Assembly (NCBI GenBank): GCA_002083475.1
Contig: LWDI01000080.1
Span: 1-64,000 of the forward strand
Direction of reading: 5' to 3'
Origin: Proteobacteria bacterium SG_bin5
GTDB taxonomy: Bacteria; Pseudomonadota; Alphaproteobacteria; Sphingomonadales; Sphingomonadaceae
DNA length: 64,000 bases
In this document: piece by piece, positions 42,854 through 50,540 of the stretch
How positions within the stretch are numbered: the stretch's first letter is position 1
Layout of the letters: every line of letters starts with the position of its first letter
Notes under the pieces: generated by a model
Told to the model about the DNA's origin: nothing
Seen by the model: only the letters and a program-made list of their open reading frames with translations
The model's database searches: none
Position numbers and translations under genes: made by a program

Positions 42854-43633
42854 ATGACTACGATGACGGCATCGAAGGACGAACTCATCCGCCTCGCCGA
42901 AAACCGGATGAAGACCTCCCTTGTCGAGAACCGCTGGACCGATCGCCAGAAGCTGGCGCTCACCTGCCGGATCCTGTTCGAAGGAGGACATGACTCAGGT
43001 CTGGCAGGGCAGATCACCTGCCGCGCGGAGCAGGCGGGAACCTACTACACCCAGCGGCTTGGACTTGGGTTCGACGAAATCAGCGCCCAGAACCTTCTGC
43101 TCGTGGACGAGGATCTCAACGTCCTCGATGGTCCCGGCATGGCGAATCCGGCCAACCGCTTTCATAGCTGGCTTTATCGCGCGCGACCGGACGTGAATTG
43201 CATTATTCACACCCACCCACTCCACATCGCCGCCCTCTCTACGCTCGAAGTTCCTCTGGAGGTCTCTCATATGGACCTCTGCCCGCTCTACGATGACGTC
43301 GCTTTTCTCGAAAAGTGGCCGGGGGTGCCTGTCGGCAACGAGGAGGGGGAAATCATCGCGACTGCGATTGGTGACAAGAAGGCCATCCTTCTGTCGCATC
43401 ATGGCCAACTCATCGCCGGCGCCTCGATCGAGGAGGCATGTGTGCTGGCGATGCTGATAGAACGCGCCGCGAAGATGCAGCTTCTCGCAATGGCCGCCGG
43501 AGAGATCAAATCGATCCCGGAAGCGTTGGCACGCGAGGCGCACGACTGGATATCCAAGCCCAAGCGCCACAGCGCGGCCTTCGACTATTATTCGCGCCGG
43601 ATAATGGATCGTCACAACGACTGTCTGCTTTAA
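42854..43633 (+). CDS. Class II aldolase/adducin-family protein
   Basis: 259-residue zinc-type aldolase. HDSGLAGQITCRAEQ near residue 46 is the phosphate or substrate loop. The metal ligands are in IIHTHPLHIAAL near 117 (His-x-His) and LLSHHGQLIAGASIEEA near 180 (third His). It lies 75 bp downstream of the DapA-like gene in one unit. It may cleave or decarboxylate an aldol-type intermediate made by its neighbour. Start ATG follows GAGGAGTATCC. Confidence 0.9.
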   Translation: MTTMTASKDELIRLAENRMKTSLVENRWTDRQKLALTCRILFEGGHDSGLAGQITCRAEQAGTYYTQRLGLGFDEISAQNLLLVDEDLNVLDGPGMANPANRFHSWLYRARPDVNCIIHTHPLHIAALSTLEVPLEVSHMDLCPLYDDVAFLEKWPGVPVGNEEGEIIATAIGDKKAILLSHHGQLIAGASIEEACVLAMLIERAAKMQLLAMAAGEIKSIPEALAREAHDWISKPKRHSAAFDYYSRRIMDRHNDCLL

Positions 43634-43744
43634 GCATAGTCAACGACAGGTCTTTGCTCGGCAATCTTCAGGAAAGTCTCTATCGATTCGGGCAGCACGT
43701 GCTTAGGAAGTTAAACAGGGTTACGCTCAGGAAGGCGCGGCGAG

Positions 43745-44668
43745 ATGTTTGACATCCGCCAGCTTCGCTATGCACTTGCCGCCGCTGACCATGGCAGCTT
43801 CTATCGTGCGGCCCGCGCACTCAATGTAGAACAATCCACGCTTAGCAGGAACATCCTACGCCTGGAGCGGGTAATCGGTGCCCAGTTGTTCAACCGCTCC
43901 CGAGCTGGAGTTGTAACAACAATCGCCGGTGCCCGCTTCCTTCGCAGCGCTCGGGCTATGGTCGTCAATGCCGATCGCATGGTGGCGACAATGCGAGCAG
44001 TTGGCCAAGGTCGTGCGGGCTCTTTGACGATCGGTCACAATAGCTCGGTCTCGGCAGGCAATCTGCGTGCGACGATCTTGGCATGGCAGAAAGACTACCC
44101 CGAGGTTGATTTTGAAAACGTAGAGACGGACCGAGAGGCATTGCTTGCCGGGCTGGACAACGGCGAGATCGATATTGCCATTCTGATAGGTGAAGCCAGC
44201 CATAACGGCTATCGGCGCGAATTGTTCTGGAGCGAGCGCGTGCTGGTTGCGCTGCCCTCTAGCCATCCCTTAGCCGAGCGCGAGTTGATCCACTGGACCG
44301 ATCTGCGCGGTGAGCGCTTCCTGCTATCCGCAACTGGCCCTGGTCCAGAAATTCGCGACATGCTTCTCGGCCGCTTATCGGTGGCGGGGATGCAGCCCGA
44401 CGTAAGAATGCATCGCTCCAGCCGGGAGACGATTCTGGGAGTGCTGGGCGATGGCCTCGGACTCACAGTCATATGCGAGGGCAGCACTGGGGCGCGCTAT
44501 CCTGATGTGGTCTACCGGCCTATTCATAGCGAACAGGGACCGATGCTGGTCGGCTATTCGGGCTATTGGTACGACAACAACGGCAATCCAGCGCTTCAGC
44601 GTTTTCTTAAGTTCATCAAGACGCGCCACGCGCTATTCTTTAACATCCATACCAATACAATAGAATAG
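43745..44668 (+). CDS. LysR-family regulator at the edge of the transfer module
   Basis: 307-residue regulator. It begins MFDIRQLRYALAAADHGSFYRAARALNVEQSTLSRNI; the effector domain starts GSLTIGHNSSVSAGNL near 97. It carries the long C-terminal YWYDNNGNPALQRFLKF segment typical of the group. LysR genes of this kind often flank trbI in proteobacterial elements, which is why I count it with the element. It is convergent with DUF2274/trbI. Its target is unknown. Confidence 0.9.
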   Translation: MFDIRQLRYALAAADHGSFYRAARALNVEQSTLSRNILRLERVIGAQLFNRSRAGVVTTIAGARFLRSARAMVVNADRMVATMRAVGQGRAGSLTIGHNSSVSAGNLRATILAWQKDYPEVDFENVETDREALLAGLDNGEIDIAILIGEASHNGYRRELFWSERVLVALPSSHPLAERELIHWTDLRGERFLLSATGPGPEIRDMLLGRLSVAGMQPDVRMHRSSRETILGVLGDGLGLTVICEGSTGARYPDVVYRPIHSEQGPMLVGYSGYWYDNNGNPALQRFLKFIKTRHALFFNIHTNTIE

Positions 44669-44694
44669 ATTCATTTTTGATCGGAACCCCCATC

Positions 44695-45003
44695 ATGATG
44701 CAAGGTAAGACATTCATCATCATGCTGATCACTTTGATCATCGGGTTCGCAGGAGGATTCGCTCTGCGGCCAGTGATCTCACCGACCCAGCCGGCCTCAA
44801 CGATCGCCATCGGCCCACTTGCAGCCCCGGCGCCGCAGGAGGCAAGAGGCACACAGTATTTCGTGGCACATATCGACGAAGCACGTCAGGTCGTCGCGTG
44901 GTGTCGTGACGGCTCGGTGCGGGGTGACGAATGCGTCACCGCCGAGGAAGCGATCATCAAGGTCGACGCCGCAGAGCGTCGGAAGCAGTTTCTCGGCAAC
45001 TGA
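44695..45003 (+). CDS. Small membrane-anchored protein, EexN-like entry exclusion candidate
   Basis: 102-residue protein with one N-terminal membrane helix (residues 5-22, FIIMLITLIIGFAGGFAL) and then a soluble part with the pattern HIDEARQVVAWCRDG ending C-x2-AEEAI. Two cysteines in a short helix pair resemble EexN-family entry-exclusion proteins that sit at this position in Trb-type elements. There is no lipobox, so it would be helix-anchored. Two adjacent ATGs occur; the first is used. Confidence 0.6.
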   Translation: MMQGKTFIIMLITLIIGFAGGFALRPVISPTQPASTIAIGPLAAPAPQEARGTQYFVAHIDEARQVVAWCRDGSVRGDECVTAEEAIIKVDAAERRKQFLGN

Positions 45004-45018
45004 TCCCGGTGGGCGCGT

Positions 45019-45243
45019 TCAGTCTTTCGCGCCGCGTCGTCCGCGCGAGAAGCCTCGATCGCTCGCCATGAAACGGGCGAGCATTGGCGCAACCAGCTTC
45101 TCCGGCGTTGCGGCCTCTCCGCCGGTCTCGGCCGCGAGCGCAGCGGCATAGGCAATGAGATTGCGGTGGACGGCTGCGGGCAATTCTACCGTCAGCTTGA
45201 CGGGCCGGTCGTCGGCGAGCGGCCCCAGCTTTAACTTGGTCAT
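45019..45243 (-). CDS. DUF2274-family protein
   Basis: 74-residue protein: KLGPLADDRPVKLTVELPA then HRNLIAYAAALAAETG and a C-terminal basic tail. The pattern fits DUF2274, a small RHH-like family always found after trbI. It overlaps trbI by 4 bp (ATGA). Role unknown, maybe DNA binding or regulation of the mating operon. Confidence 0.85.
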   Translation of the reverse strand: MTKLKLGPLADDRPVKLTVELPAAVHRNLIAYAAALAAETGGEAATPEKLVAPMLARFMASDRGFSRGRRGAKD

Positions 45244-46460
45244 CGCTTTCCTCCGATGGGTTCGAGCACGAGATCGCGGGTAATGACCACGCGCAATGGA
45301 TGACCCGGCCGGATGGTGAGCGTCGGCTGCACGTTGAGCTGCCGTCGCACAATCTGCTGGCCGGTCTGATTGATGGTGTCCTGACTGCCCCGCCGCAGAG
45401 CGCGGGTCAGATCGTCCTCGCTGTCCGCACCCAGCTCCGCACCCACGCCGAGCAGCGTTGAGACGGCCGCCGCCTTGAGCAAATTGCCCCAATGCTGATT
45501 CACGCGATCTTGGAGGCCAGCAAAGCCGGCGCCGTCCGCGCTAGGCTGGCGCTCGAGAACGATCGAGCGGCCGTCCGGCATGATGAGGCGATCCCAGGCA
45601 AGCAGCACGCGCGTCTGCCCGGCGGCGATCTCGCTATCATATTCGCCGATCAGCCGCGCGCCCTGTGGGATGAGCAGGATGCGGCCCGTGGGACTGTCAT
45701 AGACGTTCTGCGTGACCTGGGCGGTGATCTGGCCGGGAAGGTCGGATCGGATGCCGGTGATGAGCGCCGCCGGAATGATGCTGCCGGCCTGCACGATGTT
45801 TGGCGAAGCTGGCGCGGCCAGTCGCTCTGCGCTCACCGTGCGTTGGCTCGACGCCTGCGCCATAAAGGCGCGCTTCGCCGCCTGATCGCCCTGACCCGCG
45901 CTCGCCTGCTGCGACTGCGGCGCGGCTTGGTCAGGTAGGGCGAGCGACTGAACCGGCGTCGTTCCGTTGCTGCCTGCGTTCCCACCGAGGAATACGCCGC
46001 TCATGCGGGCGGCCTCGCGTTCCTGCTGGGCGCGTTGGCGAGCCGCCTCTGCGGCCTGGGCACGGGGATCGGGTTGGCCCGGCTGCGCACCGACCGGCGG
46101 CGCGGAGACATTTTCGCCGCGCTGTTGGGCGGCGACGATGGGCCGGCCGAGATCGCCGGGGAGCGGTGGGCCGAGCTTGGGCGCCTGCGCATAATCTCGC
46201 GGCCCTGACGTGATGGTCTCGGCCGTGGCCCGGTTTTCGGTGTTGTAGAGTTCTTCCGCCTGCCGCTCACCTGTCGGCTTGAGCGCGTAAATCAGCGAAC
46301 CGCCGATGCCCAAGCCGGCGGCGACGCCCATGACCGTCAGCGCCTTGCGCGACAGGCGCATGACACGCGGCGGATCGCCTCGGAGCTGGAACGGCCTTGG
46401 ATCGGCGGGCACCTGCTGCTGCGCGGCCGGCTCGGCAGGACTATCGGTGCGATCATTCAC
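45240..46460 (-). CDS. trbI: Conjugal transfer protein TrbI (VirB10-like)
   Basis: 406-residue inner-to-outer membrane scaffold of the mating channel. One membrane helix lies near residues 41-60 (ALTVMGVAAGLGIGGSLIYAL). A Pro/Gln/Ala-rich periplasmic linker runs to about 190. The C-terminal TrbI domain shows AGSIIPAALITGI near 223, IPQGARLIGEYDS near 262 and LLAWDRLIMPDG near 285. The GTG at 46460 overlaps the trbG stop by 4 bp, as in other coupled members of the operon. Confidence 0.95.
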   Translation of the reverse strand: MNDRTDSPAEPAAQQQVPADPRPFQLRGDPPRVMRLSRKALTVMGVAAGLGIGGSLIYALKPTGERQAEELYNTENRATAETITSGPRDYAQAPKLGPPLPGDLGRPIVAAQQRGENVSAPPVGAQPGQPDPRAQAAEAARQRAQQEREAARMSGVFLGGNAGSNGTTPVQSLALPDQAAPQSQQASAGQGDQAAKRAFMAQASSQRTVSAERLAAPASPNIVQAGSIIPAALITGIRSDLPGQITAQVTQNVYDSPTGRILLIPQGARLIGEYDSEIAAGQTRVLLAWDRLIMPDGRSIVLERQPSADGAGFAGLQDRVNQHWGNLLKAAAVSTLLGVGAELGADSEDDLTRALRRGSQDTINQTGQQIVRRQLNVQPTLTIRPGHPLRVVITRDLVLEPIGGKR

Positions 46461-47473
46461 GGCCGCCGCTCCCGTCCCTCGTCGCGCACGATGCGGACGC
46501 GCTGCTCGCTGCGCCGGTCGCCCAGGCGCAGTTCGGCGGCGGCGAACAGGCGATCGACCACCATGTAGCGGCCCTGCACACGATAATTCACCAGCTCGGC
46601 GTCGCCGGCCACGCCGGTCACAAACAGCGGCGGCATCTCGCCCTGCGAGATCCCGGCGGGAAACTCGATGAAGACCTGCCGTCCGTCGTCGAACGCGCGG
46701 GCCGGACGCCACGGCGCGCGGTTGCCCTCGATCCGGTATCGGAAATTGAGCGCGGACACGTCGATGCCGGACGCTACGGGCGCGGCCGAAGCCGCCGCCG
46801 CATTGGCGCTGCGCAGCGCGATGAGCTGGTCCTGCGGATAGGTCCAGGAAACCGATGCCATATAGGTCGAAGGCGTCGCGTGCAGCTCCAGATGGTAGGT
46901 GCGCCGATCGGTATTGATGACGAGGTTGGTGGCGAGGTCCGGCCGGGTCGGCTTGACGAGGATATGCACGCGCGCGGTCGCGCCATTGCCGCTCACGGTA
47001 TCGCCAATGATCCAGCGCACCGTGTCGCCGGCCGCGACCGGCCCTGGCCCCACGAGCTGCTCGCCTTCCTGCAAGGCGATGTCCGTCACCTGCCCAGGCG
47101 CGGCATAGACCTGATAAAGCGCGCCGTCCGTCCAGGGATATTGCTGGATAGCGTTGAGAAAGCTGTCGCGCACGGGCTGCACGCGGGCAGCGGCGTTGGC
47201 GGCACCGACGCGGCGGCGCGGATCGGCGGGCTCGGGCGGGGACGCGGCTTCCCCGACCGGCTTCAATTGGCCAGGTAGCGGCAGCGGCTCGGGGATCGTT
47301 ACCACCTCGACTACGCGCGGAGGTTCTGGCGCTGGGGTCGTCGCGATCTCGCGCGGCGGATCATCGTAGGCAATGGCGTGCGGCTTGGCGGATGTGGTGG
47401 CGCAGCCGGCGAGCGCGGCAGCGGATACGAGCAGCGCCGCCGGAGCGGCATGACGAAGGGTTGGGCGCTTCAT
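46457..47473 (-). CDS. trbG: Conjugal transfer protein TrbG (VirB9-like lipoprotein)
   Basis: 338-residue outer-membrane core component. Signal peptide with lipobox LAGC (C23), a Pro-rich linker, then the VirB9 fold: DGALYQVYAAPGQVTDIALQEGE near 116, NLVINTDRRTYHLELHA near 180, and the C-terminal FIEFPAGISQGEMPPLFV near 268. Coupled to trbF by 4 bp overlap. It joins with TrbI and TrbF to build the channel. Confidence 0.95.
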   Translation of the reverse strand: MKRPTLRHAAPAALLVSAAALAGCATTSAKPHAIAYDDPPREIATTPAPEPPRVVEVVTIPEPLPLPGQLKPVGEAASPPEPADPRRRVGAANAAARVQPVRDSFLNAIQQYPWTDGALYQVYAAPGQVTDIALQEGEQLVGPGPVAAGDTVRWIIGDTVSGNGATARVHILVKPTRPDLATNLVINTDRRTYHLELHATPSTYMASVSWTYPQDQLIALRSANAAAASAAPVASGIDVSALNFRYRIEGNRAPWRPARAFDDGRQVFIEFPAGISQGEMPPLFVTGVAGDAELVNYRVQGRYMVVDRLFAAAELRLGDRRSEQRVRIVRDEGRERRP

Positions 47474-48153
47474 TGCGACAGCTCCTTTGACCAGTTGAGG
47501 GCGTTGACGAAGACGCCGAGCGGGTTCTTGCGCAGCGCGTCGGGCGTGCGCGGCGGCTGGACGACAACGGTGAGGATCGCCGACCAGCGTTCGGTCGCGG
47601 CGAGGCTTCCGTCCTGATAGCGGCGCTCCGTCCAGGCCACGCGGAAGCTGTCAGGCGATGCCCGGATCACGCTCGACACATCCACAGCAACCTGCACCCG
47701 TCCGACATTGGCGAACGGGTCGTTGGCGCGAGCATAGTCGTTGAGGAACAGCGCGCCCTTGTCGGTGGTGAAGTCGTAGGCCCTGAGCCAGTTCTGACGA
47801 ACGATGACGGGATCGGCCGGGATCGCGCGAACCTGCTCGATGAAGCGGGCCAGGTGGAACGCCACCTGCGGATCGGTCGGGCGGTAGCCGGCCTCGGCCG
47901 GCGCGACCGCCTGCGCTTCGCCGAGCCGATCGACCTGCACCACCCAGGGCACGATGTGGCCGCGTGCCGACTGCCAGATGAGGCCGCCGGCAAGGGCGCC
48001 GGACAAGGCGAGCGAGCCGAAGAAGGCGAGCCGCCAGTTCTTTGCCTGCACGCGCGCCGAACCGATGCGGTCGTCCCAGGCTTGCGCGGCGCGCTGGTAA
48101 GGCGTGGTGGGTTCGGGTGTCTGGCCGTAGCGGATGGTTGGTCGTCGGAACAT
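47470..48153 (-). CDS. trbF: Conjugal transfer protein TrbF (VirB8-like)
   Basis: 227-residue inner-membrane assembly protein. It starts with the short cytosolic RRPTIRYGQTPEPTTPYQRAAQAWDDR, has one membrane helix at about 43-62 and a periplasmic VirB8 domain (VPWVVQVDRLGEA near 71, ARFIEQVRAIPADP near 107). Seven bp after the trbL stop. Length and order match the TrbF family. Confidence 0.95.
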   Translation of the reverse strand: MFRRPTIRYGQTPEPTTPYQRAAQAWDDRIGSARVQAKNWRLAFFGSLALSGALAGGLIWQSARGHIVPWVVQVDRLGEAQAVAPAEAGYRPTDPQVAFHLARFIEQVRAIPADPVIVRQNWLRAYDFTTDKGALFLNDYARANDPFANVGRVQVAVDVSSVIRASPDSFRVAWTERRYQDGSLAATERWSAILTVVVQPPRTPDALRKNPLGVFVNALNWSKELSQ

Positions 48154-48159
48154 GGGCGG

Positions 48160-49473
48160 CTAATCCTTCTGGTTGAGATCGACGGACGCGCCGCTGCCCC
48201 CGCCGTCGCCCGAGCGCAGCGTGTGAGCGGCGACGGTCGCGCCGTGGGTCATGGTCTGGCGACGCTTCATGGCGGCCGCCCAGGCTGGCGGACCGTCCGG
48301 CGACGGCGACGGCGACGGAGTTGACGGGCCGCCCGAGATCGTGCCGCCGGTGGCGGTCACTGCGGCGCGCCCGCCCGAGCGGTAGCTGTCCTTCAAGGAT
48401 GCAGCGGCCCGGCGGAGCGGCGACATGGCCGCGCCGACTGCGGCCTTGCCGACGCCGCCGGCCCCGCCCGCAACGGCGGCCGCGCCGGTCTTCCCGGCCG
48501 AGCCGAGCGCATAGGCGCTGTTGGCGGCACCGGACGTAAATGCCGCGCCGCGCGCCGCACCGCCGATTGCGCCCACAGCGGCGCCAGCGCCGAGACGAGC
48601 GGCGGCAGCGCCGCCGACCAGCGCTCCTCCGGCGGCAAGAACGGTGCCCGCCGCCGCACCGGCGCCCAGCGCGGGACCACCCGAGACAATACCGTTGGCG
48701 ATCGACGGGCCGAAGATGCCGAGGCCGAGCAGGCAGAGCGCTGCCAGCGCGACGGCCATCGCGTCCTCGATCGTCGGTTGCGCGCCGCCGAAGCCGGCGC
48801 GGAACTCGTCGAACAGCGTCGAGCCGATACCGACGATGACGGCGAGCACCAGCACCTTGACGCCGGAGGAGATCACCAGCCCCAGCACGCGCTCGACCAT
48901 GAAGGCGGTCTTGCCGAACAGGCCGAACGGGATGAGCACGAAGCCGGCGAGCGTCGCCAGCTTGAACTCGATCAACGTGATGAAAAGCTGGATCGACAGG
49001 ATGAAGAACGCGAGGATGACCAGCACCCAGGCGAACAGCAGCACCGCGATCTGGATGAAGTTCTCGAAGAACGACACCCAGCCCATCAGGTCGGAAATAG
49101 ATTCGAGGATCGGCTGGCCCGCTTCCAATCCGACCTGCGCAACGCGGCCCGGCTGGAGCAGCTCGGCGGCCGTGAAGCCGGTGCCCGAGGCTTTGAGGCC
49201 AAGACCGGCGAAGCTCTCGAAGACGATCCGCGCCAGGCTGTTCCAATTGCCGATGATGTAGGCGAAGACGCCGACGAACAGGGTCTTCTTGACGAGACGG
49301 GCGATGATGTCGTCGCCTTCGCCCCACGTCCAGAACAGCGCGGCCAAGGTCACGTCGATGACGATCAGGGTGGTGGCGATGAACGCCACTTCCCCGCTGA
49401 GCAGGCCGAAGCCGCTGTCGATATAGCGGGTGAAGACTTCGAGAAAACGATCGACGACGCCGGTGCCGCCCAT
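48160..49473 (-). CDS. trbL: Conjugal transfer protein TrbL (VirB6-like)
   Basis: 437-residue polytopic membrane protein. About six or seven helices lie between residues 30 and 260 (e.g. VLLFAWVLVILAFFILSI). A Gly/Ala-rich stretch (265-385) and a hydrophilic tail with STPSPSPSPDG follow. This is the normal TrbL layout. The start ATG (49471-49473) is 1 bp from the stop of trbK. Confidence 0.94.
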   Translation of the reverse strand: MGGTGVVDRFLEVFTRYIDSGFGLLSGEVAFIATTLIVIDVTLAALFWTWGEGDDIIARLVKKTLFVGVFAYIIGNWNSLARIVFESFAGLGLKASGTGFTAAELLQPGRVAQVGLEAGQPILESISDLMGWVSFFENFIQIAVLLFAWVLVILAFFILSIQLFITLIEFKLATLAGFVLIPFGLFGKTAFMVERVLGLVISSGVKVLVLAVIVGIGSTLFDEFRAGFGGAQPTIEDAMAVALAALCLLGLGIFGPSIANGIVSGGPALGAGAAAGTVLAAGGALVGGAAAARLGAGAAVGAIGGAARGAAFTSGAANSAYALGSAGKTGAAAVAGGAGGVGKAAVGAAMSPLRRAAASLKDSYRSGGRAAVTATGGTISGGPSTPSPSPSPDGPPAWAAAMKRRQTMTHGATVAAHTLRSGDGGGSGASVDLNQKD

Positions 49474-49474
49474 G

Positions 49475-49777
49475 TCAGTTCTCCTGTGGAGTGGCGCCAT
49501 CGGCGATGCGAGCGGCGGGACGCGCGCCGGGCGCGAGGAAGCGGCGCCGGTTCTCCGCCCAGGCGCGCAGGCAATCGGGATCGCTCGCGCCAGCCTGCCC
49601 AAGCGATTGGCAGCGTCGCAGCTCGATCAGCAGCGGGTCCGTCGCCGATGTTTCGGCGACGGCCGCCGGCGCCTCGCGCGCGGGTTCGGGCGGCCGGCTC
49701 ATTTCGATCGCGGTCATGGTGATCGCGATGGCGACAAACATGATCGCGCCGATCCGGGCGAGGAGCTTGCTGTCCAT
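49475..49777 (-). CDS. trbK: TrbK-alt putative entry-exclusion protein
   Basis: 100-residue protein with one N-terminal membrane helix (ARIGAIMFVAIAITMTAI) and a soluble tail in which PLLIELRRCQSLGQAGASDP and DCLRAWAENRRRFL are the recognisable TrbK-alt segments with two cysteines. It lies between trbJ and trbL, the usual trbK place. It should block uptake of the same element by cells that already hold it. Start ATG at 49777. Confidence 0.85.
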   Translation of the reverse strand: MDSKLLARIGAIMFVAIAITMTAIEMSRPPEPAREAPAAVAETSATDPLLIELRRCQSLGQAGASDPDCLRAWAENRRRFLAPGARPAARIADGATPQEN

Positions 49778-49781
49778 GGGC

Positions 49782-50540
49782 TCAGTCGTGGAACATGCGC
49801 GCATTGCCCGGCTGGTAGCCGGTGCGCGGGCTGAGGAAGCGGCGGAGCTGCTCTCGGGCCTGCGCCTGCGCGGCCGCCCGCTGCGCCATGTCGAGCGACT
49901 GCGCACGGCCCTGCGCTGCGACGAGTGCGGTCAGGTCGGCGAGCTGCTGCGACTGGAGTGCGATGAGCTGGTTGCCGGCCTGGGCCGCCTGCAACGCGCC
50001 ATCGGCAGATTGACTCGCGTTGACGAGGCGGTCGAGCGTAGCTCGCGATCCGTCGAGGTTGCCGACGACGCCGGCCTGCACCTTCAGCGCGTCCTCGAAC
50101 GCGCCAACGCTCGTTTCCCAACGGCTGCGCGCATCGTCGACGAGCGACTTATCCGAGCCGGTCAGATTGGTGCCGCGATAGCGTTGCGAGAACGCCTGAT
50201 CGATCGAACGCACGTCGTAGGCGATGCGCTGTGCTTCGGAGAGGAGCTGCTGGGTGCGCTGGAACTGGCTCTGTAGCTGCTGGAGCTGGCTGAACGGCAG
50301 CGAAGTCAGATTGCGCGCTTCGTTGAGCAGGCTCGTCGCCTGGTTCTGGATTTGCTGAATCTGATTGTTGATCTGCTGGAGCGCGCGCGCCGCTTGAAGC
50401 ACATTGGAAGCATAATTGGTCGGGTCATAGACGATCCCACCGAACTGCGCGTAGGCCGGGGTCGCGGCGGTGATGCCGATGACCCCCGAAGTGGCGAGGA
50501 CGCCGGCCACGATGGCGCGGCGCAGTATCGTATTCTTCAT
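49782..50540 (-). CDS. trbJ: Conjugal transfer protein TrbJ (VirB5-like)
   Basis: 252-residue periplasmic pilus-associated protein. Signal peptide ends AYAQ (about residue 32). Then IVYDPTNYASNVLQAARALQQINNQIQQI and long Gln-rich coiled helices (LQQLQSQFQRTQQLLSEA near 85) as in TrbJ. It overlaps trbE by 4 bp. It is probably exported to the tip of the mating pilus. Confidence 0.95.
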   Translation of the reverse strand: MKNTILRRAIVAGVLATSGVIGITAATPAYAQFGGIVYDPTNYASNVLQAARALQQINNQIQQIQNQATSLLNEARNLTSLPFSQLQQLQSQFQRTQQLLSEAQRIAYDVRSIDQAFSQRYRGTNLTGSDKSLVDDARSRWETSVGAFEDALKVQAGVVGNLDGSRATLDRLVNASQSADGALQAAQAGNQLIALQSQQLADLTALVAAQGRAQSLDMAQRAAAQAQAREQLRRFLSPRTGYQPGNARMFHD

